Positions 27,327 to 36,313 of a DNA stretch of 64,000 nucleotides are shown here, piece after piece. The DNA is taken from NCBI RefSeq assembly GCF_007005445.1, contig NZ_CP041387.1, forward strand, positions 4,665,501 through 4,729,500. Reading direction: 5' to 3'. Each line of letters opens with the position of its first letter. Position 1 is the first letter of the stretch. Origin of the DNA: Rhodopseudomonas palustris (lineage in GTDB: Bacteria > Pseudomonadota > Alphaproteobacteria > Rhizobiales > Xanthobacteraceae). The position numbers and the translations under genes are program-made. The notes under the pieces are model-generated. The model ran no database searches. It was not told where the DNA came from and saw only the letters and a list, made by a program, of their open reading frames with translations.

Positions 27327-29564
27327 CTACGCCACCCGCGCCGACCCCATCGCGAATGGCGTGCCGACCGAGGCGCCGCTTTGCTGCAGCTCGAGCAGAC
27401 CGGTGATTTCGGCGTTCGGCCGTGCGTGGCTGAACAGGAAGCCCTGCGCCTCCTGGCAGCCTTCGGCCCGCAGCCAGCTCAGCTCCGCCTCGCTCTCGAC
27501 GCCCTCGGCCGTGATGGTGACGCCGAGGCCGTTGCCGAGGCTGATGATGGCGCGAACGATCGCCTGGGATTCGCGATTGTCGCACAGCCCGCGCACGAAC
27601 GACTGATCGATCTTGATCTTGTCGAACGGGAAGCTGCGCAGATAACTCAGCGACGAATAGCCGGTGCCGAAATCGTCCATCGAAATCCGCACCCCGAGCG
27701 CGCGCAGTGCATGCAGCGTCGCCAGCACCTGGCTGCTCTTTTCCAGCAACAGCGTCTCGGTGATCTCCAGCTCCAGCCGACGCGGCGGCAGGCCGGATTG
27801 CTTCAGCGCATCCATCACCACCGACAAGAGGTTGCCGACCCGGAACTGCAGCGGCGACAGGTTGACGGCGACGCGGACGTCGTCGGGCCAGCGCGCCGCG
27901 TCCATGCAGGCCGAGCGCAGGATCTGCGCGCCGATGGCATTGATCAGGCCGGTGTCCTCGGCCACCGGAATGAACTCGGCCGGCGAGATCATGCCGCGCT
28001 CCGGGTGCGGCCAGCGCACCAGCGCTTCGCTGCCGGTGATGCGGCCGTCGGCGAGCCGCACCAGCGGTTGATAATAAGGACGCAGCACTTCGTGCTGCAG
28101 CGCCGCGCGCAGATCTGTCTCGATCTTGCGCCTCGCCTGGGCGCGCGCGTCCATCCCGACCTCGAAGAAGCTGAAGGTGCCGCGGGTGTCCTTCTTGGCC
28201 CGCGACAGCGCCATGTCGGCGTTCATCAGCAGCTTCTCGGAATCGTCGCCGTCACCCGGCGCCACCGCGATGCCGATGCTGGCGCCGATCACCACCGAAT
28301 GGCCCTGCAGCAGATAGGGCTCGGCGACCGCGTGCAGCAGCCGCTTGGCGAGCAGCACGATATCCTCGGGGCGCTTGATGCCGGTCTGGATCACCGCGAA
28401 TTCGTCGGAGTTGAGCCGCGCCAGCGGATCCTCCTCGCGCAGCGTCGAACGCAGCCGGCGGGCGACGCCGCGCAGCAGCTTGTCGCCGACGGCGTGGCCG
28501 AGCGTGTCGTTGACGGCCTTGAAATTGTCGATGCCGAGGAACAGCACGGCGATCTTCTCGCCGGTGCGGCGGGTCTGGATCAACAGATCGTCCAGCCGCT
28601 TGCGCAACGAGTTGCGGTTCGGCAGCCCGGTCAGCCCGTCGTGATGCGCCATGAAGGCGAGCCGCATCTCGGCGCGCTTGCGCTCGGTGATGTCCATCAG
28701 TGCCAGCAGCACCGCCGGCTCGCCGTTGTAAGTGAGCTGGCGCGAGTAGATCGCCAGATCGATCAGCGAGCCGTCGGCCTTGACGTGCTTCCAGGTGCGC
28801 GCGGTGCGCTCCTCGTGGGTCTGATCGCCGGACCACGGCAGTTCGGTGTCGAACGCCTGCAGCCGGCGGATGGTCAGCGAGGCGAATTCCGACGGCGAAT
28901 AGCCGTAATGTTCGACCGCAGCGTCGTTGACCGCGAGAATCCGTTCGTCGTTCAGCTCGCAAACGATCATCGGCACAGGATTGCTGTCGAACATCAGCCG
29001 GAACGACGCCTCGCGCTGCTTCAGCTCGGTGATGTCGACGCGCAGCCCGATGATGCCGCCATCGGACGTGGTTCGCTCCTCGATCTGGATGCAGCGGCCG
29101 TCCGCCAGCACCTGTTCGTGGCTGTGACCGGGATTGAACATCCGCTGCAGCCGCTCGGCGATCCACTCTTCCTCGCGGCCGATCGCTTCCGGATAGTCGC
29201 CGCGCGCGATGCCGATCCGCATCGTGTCCTGGATCCGCGCACCGGCTCTGAACTGATCGGCCGTGGCTTTGTAGATCTCGGCGTAGCGCTTGTTCCAGAG
29301 GATGTATCGGCCGTCGGCATCGAGAAACACGATGCCTTGCGGAATCAGGTCGATCGCTTCGCGCAACCGCTCGTGCGACCGCCTGGCTTCTTCGAGCGCG
29401 GCTTCGACGGCGCGTTCTCCGGCCACGACCTCCGCGGCGTTGGCGCGGCGACGCGGCTTCGACGCCAGCCTCGGCGCGGTCCAGCCGCATCGGTGCATCC
29501 TGCCGCTGCCGGTCCCGGGACGGTTTCGCGCCGTCTTCTTTTTCTTCAGCCGAACTTGCGGCAT
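27327..29564 (-). CDS. PAS-GGDEF(degenerate)-EAL protein, probable c-di-GMP phosphodiesterase
   Basis: A 745-residue cytoplasmic protein with no membrane segment. In order it has a basic start, a short coiled region, two PAS domains (near 45-160 and 175-300), a GGDEF-type domain (320-475) and an EAL domain (490-735). The GGDEF motif has become NSDEF (residues 385-389), which should abolish cyclase activity. The EAL motif is intact (EALVRW at 513-518) with later FGTGYSSL and DQSF. It is therefore likely a phosphodiesterase whose GGDEF-like domain may only bind GTP. MPQVRLKKKK is the preferred start. Confidence 0.9.
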   Translation of the reverse strand: MPQVRLKKKKTARNRPGTGSGRMHRCGWTAPRLASKPRRRANAAEVVAGERAVEAALEEARRSHERLREAIDLIPQGIVFLDADGRYILWNKRYAEIYKATADQFRAGARIQDTMRIGIARGDYPEAIGREEEWIAERLQRMFNPGHSHEQVLADGRCIQIEERTTSDGGIIGLRVDITELKQREASFRLMFDSNPVPMIVCELNDERILAVNDAAVEHYGYSPSEFASLTIRRLQAFDTELPWSGDQTHEERTARTWKHVKADGSLIDLAIYSRQLTYNGEPAVLLALMDITERKRAEMRLAFMAHHDGLTGLPNRNSLRKRLDDLLIQTRRTGEKIAVLFLGIDNFKAVNDTLGHAVGDKLLRGVARRLRSTLREEDPLARLNSDEFAVIQTGIKRPEDIVLLAKRLLHAVAEPYLLQGHSVVIGASIGIAVAPGDGDDSEKLLMNADMALSRAKKDTRGTFSFFEVGMDARAQARRKIETDLRAALQHEVLRPYYQPLVRLADGRITGSEALVRWPHPERGMISPAEFIPVAEDTGLINAIGAQILRSACMDAARWPDDVRVAVNLSPLQFRVGNLLSVVMDALKQSGLPPRRLELEITETLLLEKSSQVLATLHALRALGVRISMDDFGTGYSSLSYLRSFPFDKIKIDQSFVRGLCDNRESQAIVRAIISLGNGLGVTITAEGVESEAELSWLRAEGCQEAQGFLFSHARPNAEITGLLELQQSGASVGTPFAMGSARVA

Positions 29565-29929
29565 CCACCACGCCTCATCACGCAAATGACGCCCTGGTTG
29601 TGCAATAAGTGTCTGAAAAAATTGTATAACCGCACGGTTCCAGCAGCCTGCCTCAGACTTGGCCGACGCCCTCGTCTGCCTGCGGGAAAGGCATTCGCCG
29701 CAGGCCCCGCGGTGTCGAATGACCGTCTTGCGGGTGGAGTCGGGGATTCGCGGAGGATTCTGTCGGCTGCTGCCCAAGTGCTGAGCGATTCGGCCCAAGG
29801 CGCATCAAATTGCGCCAGAATCCGGTAGAGTTAGCAGGGTCTTAAGGAGTCGGGTCGCGGTAACCGGCAGGCCGTGAACGACCGGTGAAGACCATCGAGC
29901 CGATCGCCGGCGTAAGGTATAGTCACCAG
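29565..29929. other. Gap between the EAL gene and mepA
   Basis: A 365-bp divergent gap. It should hold promoters for both genes. I see no convincing gene, repeat or RNA; the in-frame upstream extension of the EAL gene lacks domain features. Confidence 0.5.
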
Positions 29930-30892
29930 ATGCACCACACGATCCTCGCCGCCCCGATGTGGTTCGCCGCTTTGCTGGCGACCACGGTGTCGTTCCTGGC
30001 CGTAGCCCAGGCGCAGGACAAGGGCCGGCTCGATCCCAAGCCACTGCCGCCGCTGGCCAACCCGAACGACCCGGCGCTCGCGGCCCGCGAGCTGTTCGCC
30101 CGCAAGCTGCGGCCGGCAGCGTTGCTGCCGCAGCCTGTCGGGTTTTACGCCAAGGGCTGCATGGCCGGCGGCCTGGCGCTGCCGATCGACGGCCCGACCT
30201 GGCAGGTGATGCGGCTGTCCCGCAATCGGAATTGGGCACTGCCGGACACCGTCAGGCTGATCCAGATCCTGGCCGACAAGGCCCACGCCCAGGCCGGCTG
30301 GCCGGGCATTCTGGTCGGCGACATGTCGCAGCCGCGCGGCGGGCCGATGCTGACCGGCCATGCCAGCCATCAGGTCGGGCTCGATGCCGACATCTGGCTG
30401 ACGCCGATGCCGGACCGCCGCTTGTCGCGCAACGAGCGCGAGGAGATGTCGGCGGTGATGATGGTTCGCAAGGACCGGCTGGATATCGAGCCCTCGGCCT
30501 GGACGCCATCGCATTGGAAGGTGATCCGCGCCGCGGCGTTGGAGCCGGCGGTTGACCGGATTTTCGTCAATGCCGCGATCAAGAAGGCGCTGTGCCGCGA
30601 AGCCAGAGGCGATCGTGGCTGGCTGCAGAAGGTGCGGCCGATGTACGGCCACGACTATCACTTTCACATCCGGCTGCGCTGCCCGCCGGGCGTCGACGGC
30701 TGCGTATCGCAACCAGAGCCGCCTTCCGGCGAGGGCTGTAGCGCGTCCGACTTCGCCTATTGGTTCAGCGACGCGGTGCTGCATCCGAAGCCGCCGACCA
30801 AGCCCCCGCCGCCACGGCACCAGCTCACGCTGGCGGAACTGCCGGGCGAGTGCCGAGCCGTGCTGAACGCGCCCGACAAGAAGCCGGACTGA
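29930..30892 (+). CDS. mepA: Penicillin-insensitive murein endopeptidase
   Basis: A 320-residue periplasmic zinc endopeptidase that cuts D-Ala-mDAP cross-links in peptidoglycan. It has a signal peptide (MHHTILAAPMWFAALLATTVSFLAVAQAQ). Metal-binding and active-site segments are GHASHQVGLDADIWLTPMP and the C-terminal HDYHFHIRLRCPPG, with Cys residues that could form disulfides. The ATG at 29930 gives the best signal peptide; a GTG at 29885 would add 15 residues. The tail after residue 280 is Pro-rich (KPPTKPPPPRH). Confidence 0.93.
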   Translation: MHHTILAAPMWFAALLATTVSFLAVAQAQDKGRLDPKPLPPLANPNDPALAARELFARKLRPAALLPQPVGFYAKGCMAGGLALPIDGPTWQVMRLSRNRNWALPDTVRLIQILADKAHAQAGWPGILVGDMSQPRGGPMLTGHASHQVGLDADIWLTPMPDRRLSRNEREEMSAVMMVRKDRLDIEPSAWTPSHWKVIRAAALEPAVDRIFVNAAIKKALCREARGDRGWLQKVRPMYGHDYHFHIRLRCPPGVDGCVSQPEPPSGEGCSASDFAYWFSDAVLHPKPPTKPPPPRHQLTLAELPGECRAVLNAPDKKPD

Positions 30893-30913
30893 CCGTTTCC
30901 CAAAGGGTCTGGG

Positions 30914-32710
30914 CTAGACGCCTGCGAGCAGCGACCAGATTTCCGACAGCTTGGCCTTCAGCTTGGCGAACCGGGTCGGCGGCGGCGCGTCATCCTCGTC
31001 CTCCGGCAACCGCAGGCCGACTACATTGACGCGGCCACCGCCGAGGCTGCGCGCCACCAACACGATCGAGTCCAGCGGCAGCGTTGCGCCGACCACCGGC
31101 GCCTGATCGAGATGGATATCGAAGTAATCGGCCAGTGTCAGCGCCTCCTGGCCGGGCGGCACGCCGACGCCGTAGGCGGCGGCAAGATCGCCCAGCGACG
31201 TCTCGCCCGGGACGATGAAATCGCCGAGCAGATGCGGGTCGGGCGCGGTCGAGGGCGGCATGTCGACGAAGAAGCGGTCGAGCGCCGCGGCCTTTTCGGG
31301 CGGCGCCAGCAGATAGACATAGTCGCCGGGCGCGACCGGCTCGGCCTCCTCGGGCGTCAGGATACGCTCGTCACGGATCACCAGCGTCGGCTTCGACCAT
31401 GACGGAATCAGGCCGCGCTTCAGATACAGGCTCTTCGGTCGCACCGCATAGCCGACGAGCTGCTGCTCGAGCTGGCCGGGCAGATCCAGCTCGATCCGGC
31501 GCGGGCCGCGGTCGGTTCGGGGCAGCGCCACGTGCAGCTTGCGGGCTGCCGGCCCCAGCGTCCAGCCTTGCAGCATCAGCGAGATCAGCACCACCACGAA
31601 GGCGACGTCGAAATATTGGTAAGCGTTCGACAGCCCGACCAGCATCGGGATCGAGGCGAGGAAGATCGCGACTGCACCGCGCAGGCCGACCCAGGCGATG
31701 AACAGCCGCTCCCGCCAATTGAACCGGAACGGCGCCAGACAGATGAACACCGCGAGCGGCCGCGCCACCAGCATCAGGGCCAGCGCGATCACCACGGCGG
31801 GGCCGATGCTGCTCATCAGCCGCTGCGGCGACACCAGCAGGCCGAGCAGCACGAACATCACGATCTGCGCCAGCCAGGTCGCGGCGTCGAGAAACGCCAC
31901 CACCGAATTGTGCGCGCGGGTCGGCTGATTGCCGATGATCATGCCGGCGAGATAGACCGCCAGGAAGCCGGACGCATGCGAGATCTGCGCCGCACCGAAT
32001 ACCACCAGCGCGGCGGTGGTGACGAACGGCGCATGCAGGCCCTGCGGCAACGCCACCCGGTTCAGCGCCATCACCACGATGCGACCACCGACCACGCCGA
32101 TCAGGGCGCCGAGCACGCCCTGCTGCAGCAATTCGAGCACGACGTCCCAGATCGAGCCCTGACCGCCATGGGTGATCAGCTCGACCAGCATCAGCGTCAG
32201 GAACACCGCGAACGGATCGTTGGTGCCGGATTCGACCTCCAGCGTGGCGCCGACGCGCGGGCGCAGCCGCAGGCCCTGGGAATGCACCAGCAGGAACACT
32301 GCGGCAGCGTCGGTGGAGGCGACCACGGCGCCGGCCAGCAGCGCCTCGACCCAGCTCAGATCGAGCATGTATTTCGCCACCGGCGCGGTGATCAGCGCCG
32401 TCAGCAGCACGCCGACGGTCGCCAGCCCCATCGACGGCGCCAGCACCGCCTTGATGCTGGAGAACCGCGTCTTCAGGCCACCGTCGAACAGGATCAGCGC
32501 CAGCGCCACCGACCCGACCAGATAGGTGGTGCCGAGATCGTTGAAGGCGAGACCGCCAGGGCCGGACTCGCCGGCCAGAATGCCGACGACCAGAAACACC
32601 AGCAGCAGCGGCGCGCCGAACCGCAGCGCCAGCAGGCTCGACAGGATCCCCGCCATCACCAGGACCGAGCCGAGCAGAATGGCGATGCTGACCGAGTCGA
32701 GGGACTCCAT
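30914..32710 (-). CDS. CPA1-type cation/proton antiporter with TrkA-C tail (NhaP2/CvrA-like)
   Basis: A 598-residue protein. About 12 membrane helices cover residues 8-400, with the helix-5/6 segment STDAAAVFLLVHSQG carrying the transport Asp pair region. The C-terminal 190 residues are soluble and include a TrkA_C-like domain and a CorC/HlyC-type end. This organisation is that of K+/H+ antiporters such as NhaP2 (CvrA), which move K+ out against H+ for volume and pH balance. MESLDSVSIAI is the chosen start; the upstream frame is not hydrophobic. Confidence 0.9.
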   Translation of the reverse strand: MESLDSVSIAILLGSVLVMAGILSSLLALRFGAPLLLVFLVVGILAGESGPGGLAFNDLGTTYLVGSVALALILFDGGLKTRFSSIKAVLAPSMGLATVGVLLTALITAPVAKYMLDLSWVEALLAGAVVASTDAAAVFLLVHSQGLRLRPRVGATLEVESGTNDPFAVFLTLMLVELITHGGQGSIWDVVLELLQQGVLGALIGVVGGRIVVMALNRVALPQGLHAPFVTTAALVVFGAAQISHASGFLAVYLAGMIIGNQPTRAHNSVVAFLDAATWLAQIVMFVLLGLLVSPQRLMSSIGPAVVIALALMLVARPLAVFICLAPFRFNWRERLFIAWVGLRGAVAIFLASIPMLVGLSNAYQYFDVAFVVVLISLMLQGWTLGPAARKLHVALPRTDRGPRRIELDLPGQLEQQLVGYAVRPKSLYLKRGLIPSWSKPTLVIRDERILTPEEAEPVAPGDYVYLLAPPEKAAALDRFFVDMPPSTAPDPHLLGDFIVPGETSLGDLAAAYGVGVPPGQEALTLADYFDIHLDQAPVVGATLPLDSIVLVARSLGGGRVNVVGLRLPEDEDDAPPPTRFAKLKAKLSEIWSLLAGV

Positions 32711-32914
32711 TGCCTCTCTGCGATTTGGTGAAGGTGCGCTTGCCGCATCCTTAACGTCGCCGGATTGCGTCGCCAAGAGAGCATTCCGGCCGATGGCCTT
32801 CGCGGCGGCCATGTCCGGCCGGCGACCCAGACGGCCGGCCCGTGCGCTTGCTGCCGGCTGCCGCGCTCACTAGATTGGGATCAAATCACCGACATCCTGA
32901 AAAGATCGATCCTT

Positions 32915-33739
32915 ATGAGCTACGTGGACGCCTCCGAAGCCGCCCTGCGCAAGACCGGGCAGATCAAGCTGCACGGCCCTGCCGGCTTCGCCGGGATGCG
33001 CAAGGCCGGCCAATTGGTGGCGCGCTGCCTCGACGAACTGGTCGACATCGTCAAGCCGGGGGTTCCAACCTCGCGGATCGACGACTTCGTGCGCGAGTTC
33101 GCCTTCAGCCATGGCGCCTATCCGGCGACGCTGATGTACCGCGGCTACCGCTATTCGACCTGCACCTCGCTGAACCACGTGGTCTGCCATGGCATGCCCG
33201 GCGATCGGCCGCTGAAGGAAGGCGATATCGTCAATGTCGACGTCACCTATATCGTCGACGGCTGGTACGGCGATTCCAGCCGGATGTATCCGGTCGGCCC
33301 GGTCGCCCGCAAAGCCGAGCGGCTGATCGACGTCACCTACGAGTCGCTGATGCGCGGCATCGCGGCCGTCAAGCCCGGCGCCACCACCGGCGACATCGGT
33401 CATGCGATCCAGAGCTTCGTCGAACCGCAGCAGATGAGCGTGGTGCGCGACTTCTGCGGCCACGGTCTCGGCCGGCTGTTCCACGACGAGCCGAACATCA
33501 TCCACGTCGGCAGCCCGGGGCAGGGTGCGGTGCTGAAGCCCGGCATGTTCTTCACCATCGAGCCGATGATCAATCTCGGCAAACCGTACGTGAAGATCCT
33601 GTCCGACGGCTGGACCGCAGTGACCCGCGACCGCTCGCTGTCGGCGCAGTTCGAACATTCGATCGGCGTCACCGAAGACGGCTGCGAGATCTTCACGCTG
33701 TCGCCGAAGAACCTCGACAAGCCGCCGTTCCAGAGCTGA
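32915..33739 (+). CDS. map: Type I methionine aminopeptidase
   Basis: A 274-residue enzyme that removes the N-terminal Met from new proteins using two metal ions. The pita-bread motifs are present: LNHVVCHGMPG (His), NVDVTYIVDGWYGDSSRMY (metal Asp pair), FCGHGLGRLFHDEP (metal His), FFTIEPMI and FEHSIGVTEDG (metal Glu residues). The start MSYVDASEAAL is taken because the upstream codons are not typical of the family. Length matches bacterial MetAP-I. Confidence 0.95.
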   Translation: MSYVDASEAALRKTGQIKLHGPAGFAGMRKAGQLVARCLDELVDIVKPGVPTSRIDDFVREFAFSHGAYPATLMYRGYRYSTCTSLNHVVCHGMPGDRPLKEGDIVNVDVTYIVDGWYGDSSRMYPVGPVARKAERLIDVTYESLMRGIAAVKPGATTGDIGHAIQSFVEPQQMSVVRDFCGHGLGRLFHDEPNIIHVGSPGQGAVLKPGMFFTIEPMINLGKPYVKILSDGWTAVTRDRSLSAQFEHSIGVTEDGCEIFTLSPKNLDKPPFQS

Positions 33740-33750
33740 GCGGATCAGTC

Positions 33751-33851
33751 GTCATTCCGGGGCGCGCCGTCAGGCGCGAACCCGGAATCCTGATGTGTCG
33801 GTGCGAAGAGAGATTCCGGGTTCGCGAGCTATGCTCGCGCCCCGGAATGAC
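33751..33851. repeat. Intergenic palindromic repeat (GTCATTCCGGGG type)
   Basis: GTCATTCCGGGGCGCG at the left and CGCGCCCCGGAATGAC at the right are complements, with inner GCGAACCCGGAATC / GATTCCGGGTTCGC. It follows the map stop and converges on ku. It is closely related to the copies at 25356 and 45141. Confidence 0.8.
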
Positions 33852-33880
33852 TCGCTGAGAGACCTCGCTCCGCGAAGCAA

Positions 33881-33920
33881 GCGTAGGGTGGGCAAAGACG
33901 CCTTGCGCCGTGCCCACGCT
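33881..33920. repeat. GCGTAGGGTGGGCA hairpin repeat
   Basis: GCGTAGGGTGGGCA and TGCCCACGCT flank a short GC-rich loop. It resembles the GGGTGGGTTA hairpin at 17798 in form. It lies just before the ku stop and may end transcription of ku or map. Confidence 0.45.
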
Positions 33921-33963
33921 TGAGATTCAACTCAGTGCTCGCAGGCGCTGAGGTTGTGGTGAA

Positions 33964-34953
33964 CTAACCGGCCTTCCGGGCCTTACTACCCGCCACGCTC
34001 CGCGCCGGCTTCTTTCCCTTCGCCGGCTCGTCCTTCGCTTTGCCGGCACCCTGGCCGGAGATCGGCAGCAGCATTTCCTTTTGGCCGGCTGCCGTCTTGC
34101 GCTTCTTGGCCTTCGCAGGTTTCGGGGCGGCGGGTTTGTCCGCAGCCGAGCTCTTGGGCGCAGCAGCCGGCGCCGACTTCGCGTTGCCGAGGCTTCGGCG
34201 CAGCGCGTCCATCAGGTCGACGACGTTGTCGCCGCGCGGCCGGGCCTGCGGCCTGATCGGCTGTCCGGCCATCTTGCTGTTGATCAGTTCGGTGAGGGCG
34301 CTTTCGTAGTGATCTTCGAACAGATCCGGCTGGAAGTGGCCGGACTTCTGCTCGACGATGTGCTTGGCGAGGTCGAGCATGTCCTTGGTGATCTTCACGT
34401 CCTGGATGTCGTCGAAATAATCGCCGGCGTCGCGCACCTCGTAGGGATAGCGCAGCAGCATTCCGACCAGGCCGTTGTCGCGCGCTTCCAACGCGATGAC
34501 GTGCTCGCGATTGGTCAGCACCACCCGCGCCAGCGCCACCTTGTCCATGCTGCGGATGGTCTCGCGGATCACCGCATAGGCATCGTGACCGACCTTGCCG
34601 TCCGGTACCAGGTAATACGGGCGGACCAGATACAGATCGTCGATCTCGGGTCGCGGCACGAACTGATCGATTTCGATGGTGCGGGTGGATTCCAGCGCGA
34701 TGTTGTCGAGCTCGTCCCTGGTGATTTCGATGTAGCTGTCGGTATCGACCTTGTAGCCCTTCATGATTTCGTCGGCCGGCACCTCGTCGCCGGTCTCGGC
34801 ATCGACCTTCAGGTATTTGATCCGATGCCCGGTGGCGCGGTTGATCTGGTTGAAGCTGATCTTCTCGGAATCCGAGGTGGCCGGGTAGAGCGCTACCGGG
34901 CAGGTCACCAGAGACAACCTGAGAAAGCCCTTCCAGTTGGCGCGAGGGGCCAT
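33964..34953 (-). CDS. ku: Ku protein (non-homologous end joining)
   Basis: A 329-residue bacterial Ku that binds DNA ends and recruits LigD. The Ku core covers residues 8-250 (WKGFLRLSLVTCPVALYPA, then TGHRIKYLKVD, EIMKGYKVD, and DMLDLAKHIVEQKSGHFQPDLFEDHYE). The C-terminal 70 residues are Lys/Ala/Pro-rich and probably bind DNA non-specifically. No ligD is in this window, although end joining needs it. The start MAPRANWKG sits on a divergent ATG shared with the opposite strand (CATG). Confidence 0.95.
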   Translation of the reverse strand: MAPRANWKGFLRLSLVTCPVALYPATSDSEKISFNQINRATGHRIKYLKVDAETGDEVPADEIMKGYKVDTDSYIEITRDELDNIALESTRTIEIDQFVPRPEIDDLYLVRPYYLVPDGKVGHDAYAVIRETIRSMDKVALARVVLTNREHVIALEARDNGLVGMLLRYPYEVRDAGDYFDDIQDVKITKDMLDLAKHIVEQKSGHFQPDLFEDHYESALTELINSKMAGQPIRPQARPRGDNVVDLMDALRRSLGNAKSAPAAAPKSSAADKPAAPKPAKAKKRKTAAGQKEMLLPISGQGAGKAKDEPAKGKKPARSVAGSKARKAG

Positions 34954-35059
34954 GACGCATACTCCACTGCTACTCGAACCGGACTCAAAGCCGGAAGGAC
35001 TCGGATTCGTTCCCCGGACCGACTATCTTGCTCACAAGGAGCGCAGCGGAGCCGCCGCC

Positions 35060-35302
35060 ATGGTCGATCGTCCCCGGGATTTGCCACGTGATCTTGCGAC
35101 GCGGATGGCGCGGCGCAGCACGCCGGCCGACGGCTTCCTGCGCGAGACCTACGTGCTGCCCCGCCCGGACGCGCGCGCCAAGGCGAAGGCGTTTCTCGAG
35201 GCGTGGCCGAAGGCGGCCTATATGAGCAGCGTCGAGAGCTGGCGCGAATTGCCCGGCGACACCATCGAATTCACCATGCGGCGGCTGCCCAGCGCCGATT
35301 GA
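35060..35302 (+). CDS. Small hypothetical protein upstream of radC
   Basis: An 80-residue, Arg-rich soluble protein ([19 protein letters not shown], ending [13 protein letters not shown]). I do not recognise a family. The frame stays open upstream to an ATG at 34952 that overlaps the ku start codon, but that part would cover the ku promoter, so I prefer the ATG at 35060. It is a short gene with moderate support from codon use and position only. Confidence 0.5.
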   Translation: MVDRPRDLPRDLATRMARRSTPADGFLRETYVLPRPDARAKAKAFLEAWPKAAYMSSVESWRELPGDTIEFTMRRLPSAD

Positions 35303-35417
35303 GCAGCCGACCGAAAGCTTGTTAAGCGGCGGGCGGGGCGACGGAATTCCGGTTGCAAAAGCCGCGCAGCGCGGCATGGTTGTGACAACGGGACCATGCA
35401 CGGCGGTGGAATTGCCG

Positions 35418-36131
35418 ATGGACGACGCCGAGCGATCGCCGCAACCGGGATTTGCCGAAGCGCCGCACTATCACGGCCATCGCGAACGGCTGCGGGAGCG
35501 GTTTCGCGAGGCCGGGGCCGACGCGCTGTCCGACTACGAGCTGCTCGAACTGGTGCTGTTTCGGGCGCTGCCGCGCCGGGACGTCAAGCCGCTGGCGAAG
35601 GCGCTGATCGCCAGGTTCGGCTCGTTCGCCGAGGCGGTGCACGCCCCGGCCGAACGGCTGCGCGAGGTCAGCGGGCTGGGCGAGGCGGCCATCATCGAGG
35701 TCAAGCTGATTGCCGCGGCTGCCGCGCGGGTGACCAAGGGGCAGGTGAAGCAGCGTACCGTGCTGTCGTCGTGGTCGGCGGTGATCGACTACTGCCGCAC
35801 CACCATGGCGTTCGCCGACAAGGAGCAGTTCCGGATCCTGTTTCTCGACAAGCGCAACCAACTGATCGCCGACGAGCTGCAACAGGTCGGCACCGTCGAC
35901 CACACGCCGGTGTACCCGCGTGAGATCGTCAAACGCGGCCTCGAATTGTCGGCCACCGCGGTGATCATGGTGCACAACCACCCGTCCGGCGATCCGACGC
36001 CGTCGCAGGCCGACATCCAGATGACCAAGTCGATCGTGGCGATCGCCGAGCCGCTCGGCATCGCGGTGCACGACCACATCATCGTCGGCAAGAACGGCCA
36101 CGCCAGCCTGAAGGGGCTGAAGCTGATTTGA
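35418..36131 (+). CDS. radC: RadC family JAMM-domain protein
   Basis: A 237-residue RadC/MPN protein. Residues 15-90 hold a helix-hairpin-helix-like N-terminal part ([25 protein letters not shown]); residues 115-235 hold the JAMM domain with the metalloprotease motif [14 protein letters not shown] and the Glu upstream in the [10 protein letters not shown] region. The name is historical: the role in repair is unproven. The ATG at 35418 sits 7 bp after GGTGGA, a good ribosome-binding site, which decides it over an upstream frame start. Confidence 0.92.
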   Translation: MDDAERSPQPGFAEAPHYHGHRERLRERFREAGADALSDYELLELVLFRALPRRDVKPLAKALIARFGSFAEAVHAPAERLREVSGLGEAAIIEVKLIAAAAARVTKGQVKQRTVLSSWSAVIDYCRTTMAFADKEQFRILFLDKRNQLIADELQQVGTVDHTPVYPREIVKRGLELSATAVIMVHNHPSGDPTPSQADIQMTKSIVAIAEPLGIAVHDHIIVGKNGHASLKGLKLI

Positions 36132-36156
36132 AGCGACGCCGTTTCTTCGTTGAATC

Positions 36157-36267
36157 GTCATCCTAAGGCGCTCGCCCGTAAGGGCGAGCCTCGAAGGATG
36201 ATGCGGCTACGAGTCTCGGCGGCCCATCCTTCGGGGCAGCCGCTACGCGGCGGCGCCTCAGGATGAC
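36157..36267. repeat. Intergenic palindromic repeat (GTCATCCTAAGG type)
   Basis: GTCATCCTAAGGCGC at the left pairs with GCGCCTCAGGATGAC at the right, with one change, and an inner hairpin CTCGCCCGTAAGGGCGAG is perfect. It lies between radC and the crotonase gene, which converge. It is a third subtype of the GTCAT repeats. Confidence 0.7.
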
Positions 36268-36313
36268 GAAGTGCGTGTGGAAAGTGCTTGATCCCGCCGA
36301 TCGGCATCGGTTG

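Noticed and set aside
27315..29828. An 837-residue plus-strand frame opposite the EAL gene
   Set aside because: It is the antisense shadow of a well-supported PAS-GGDEF-EAL gene; its residues are low-complexity Arg/Gln/His/Ala runs typical of high-GC antisense frames.
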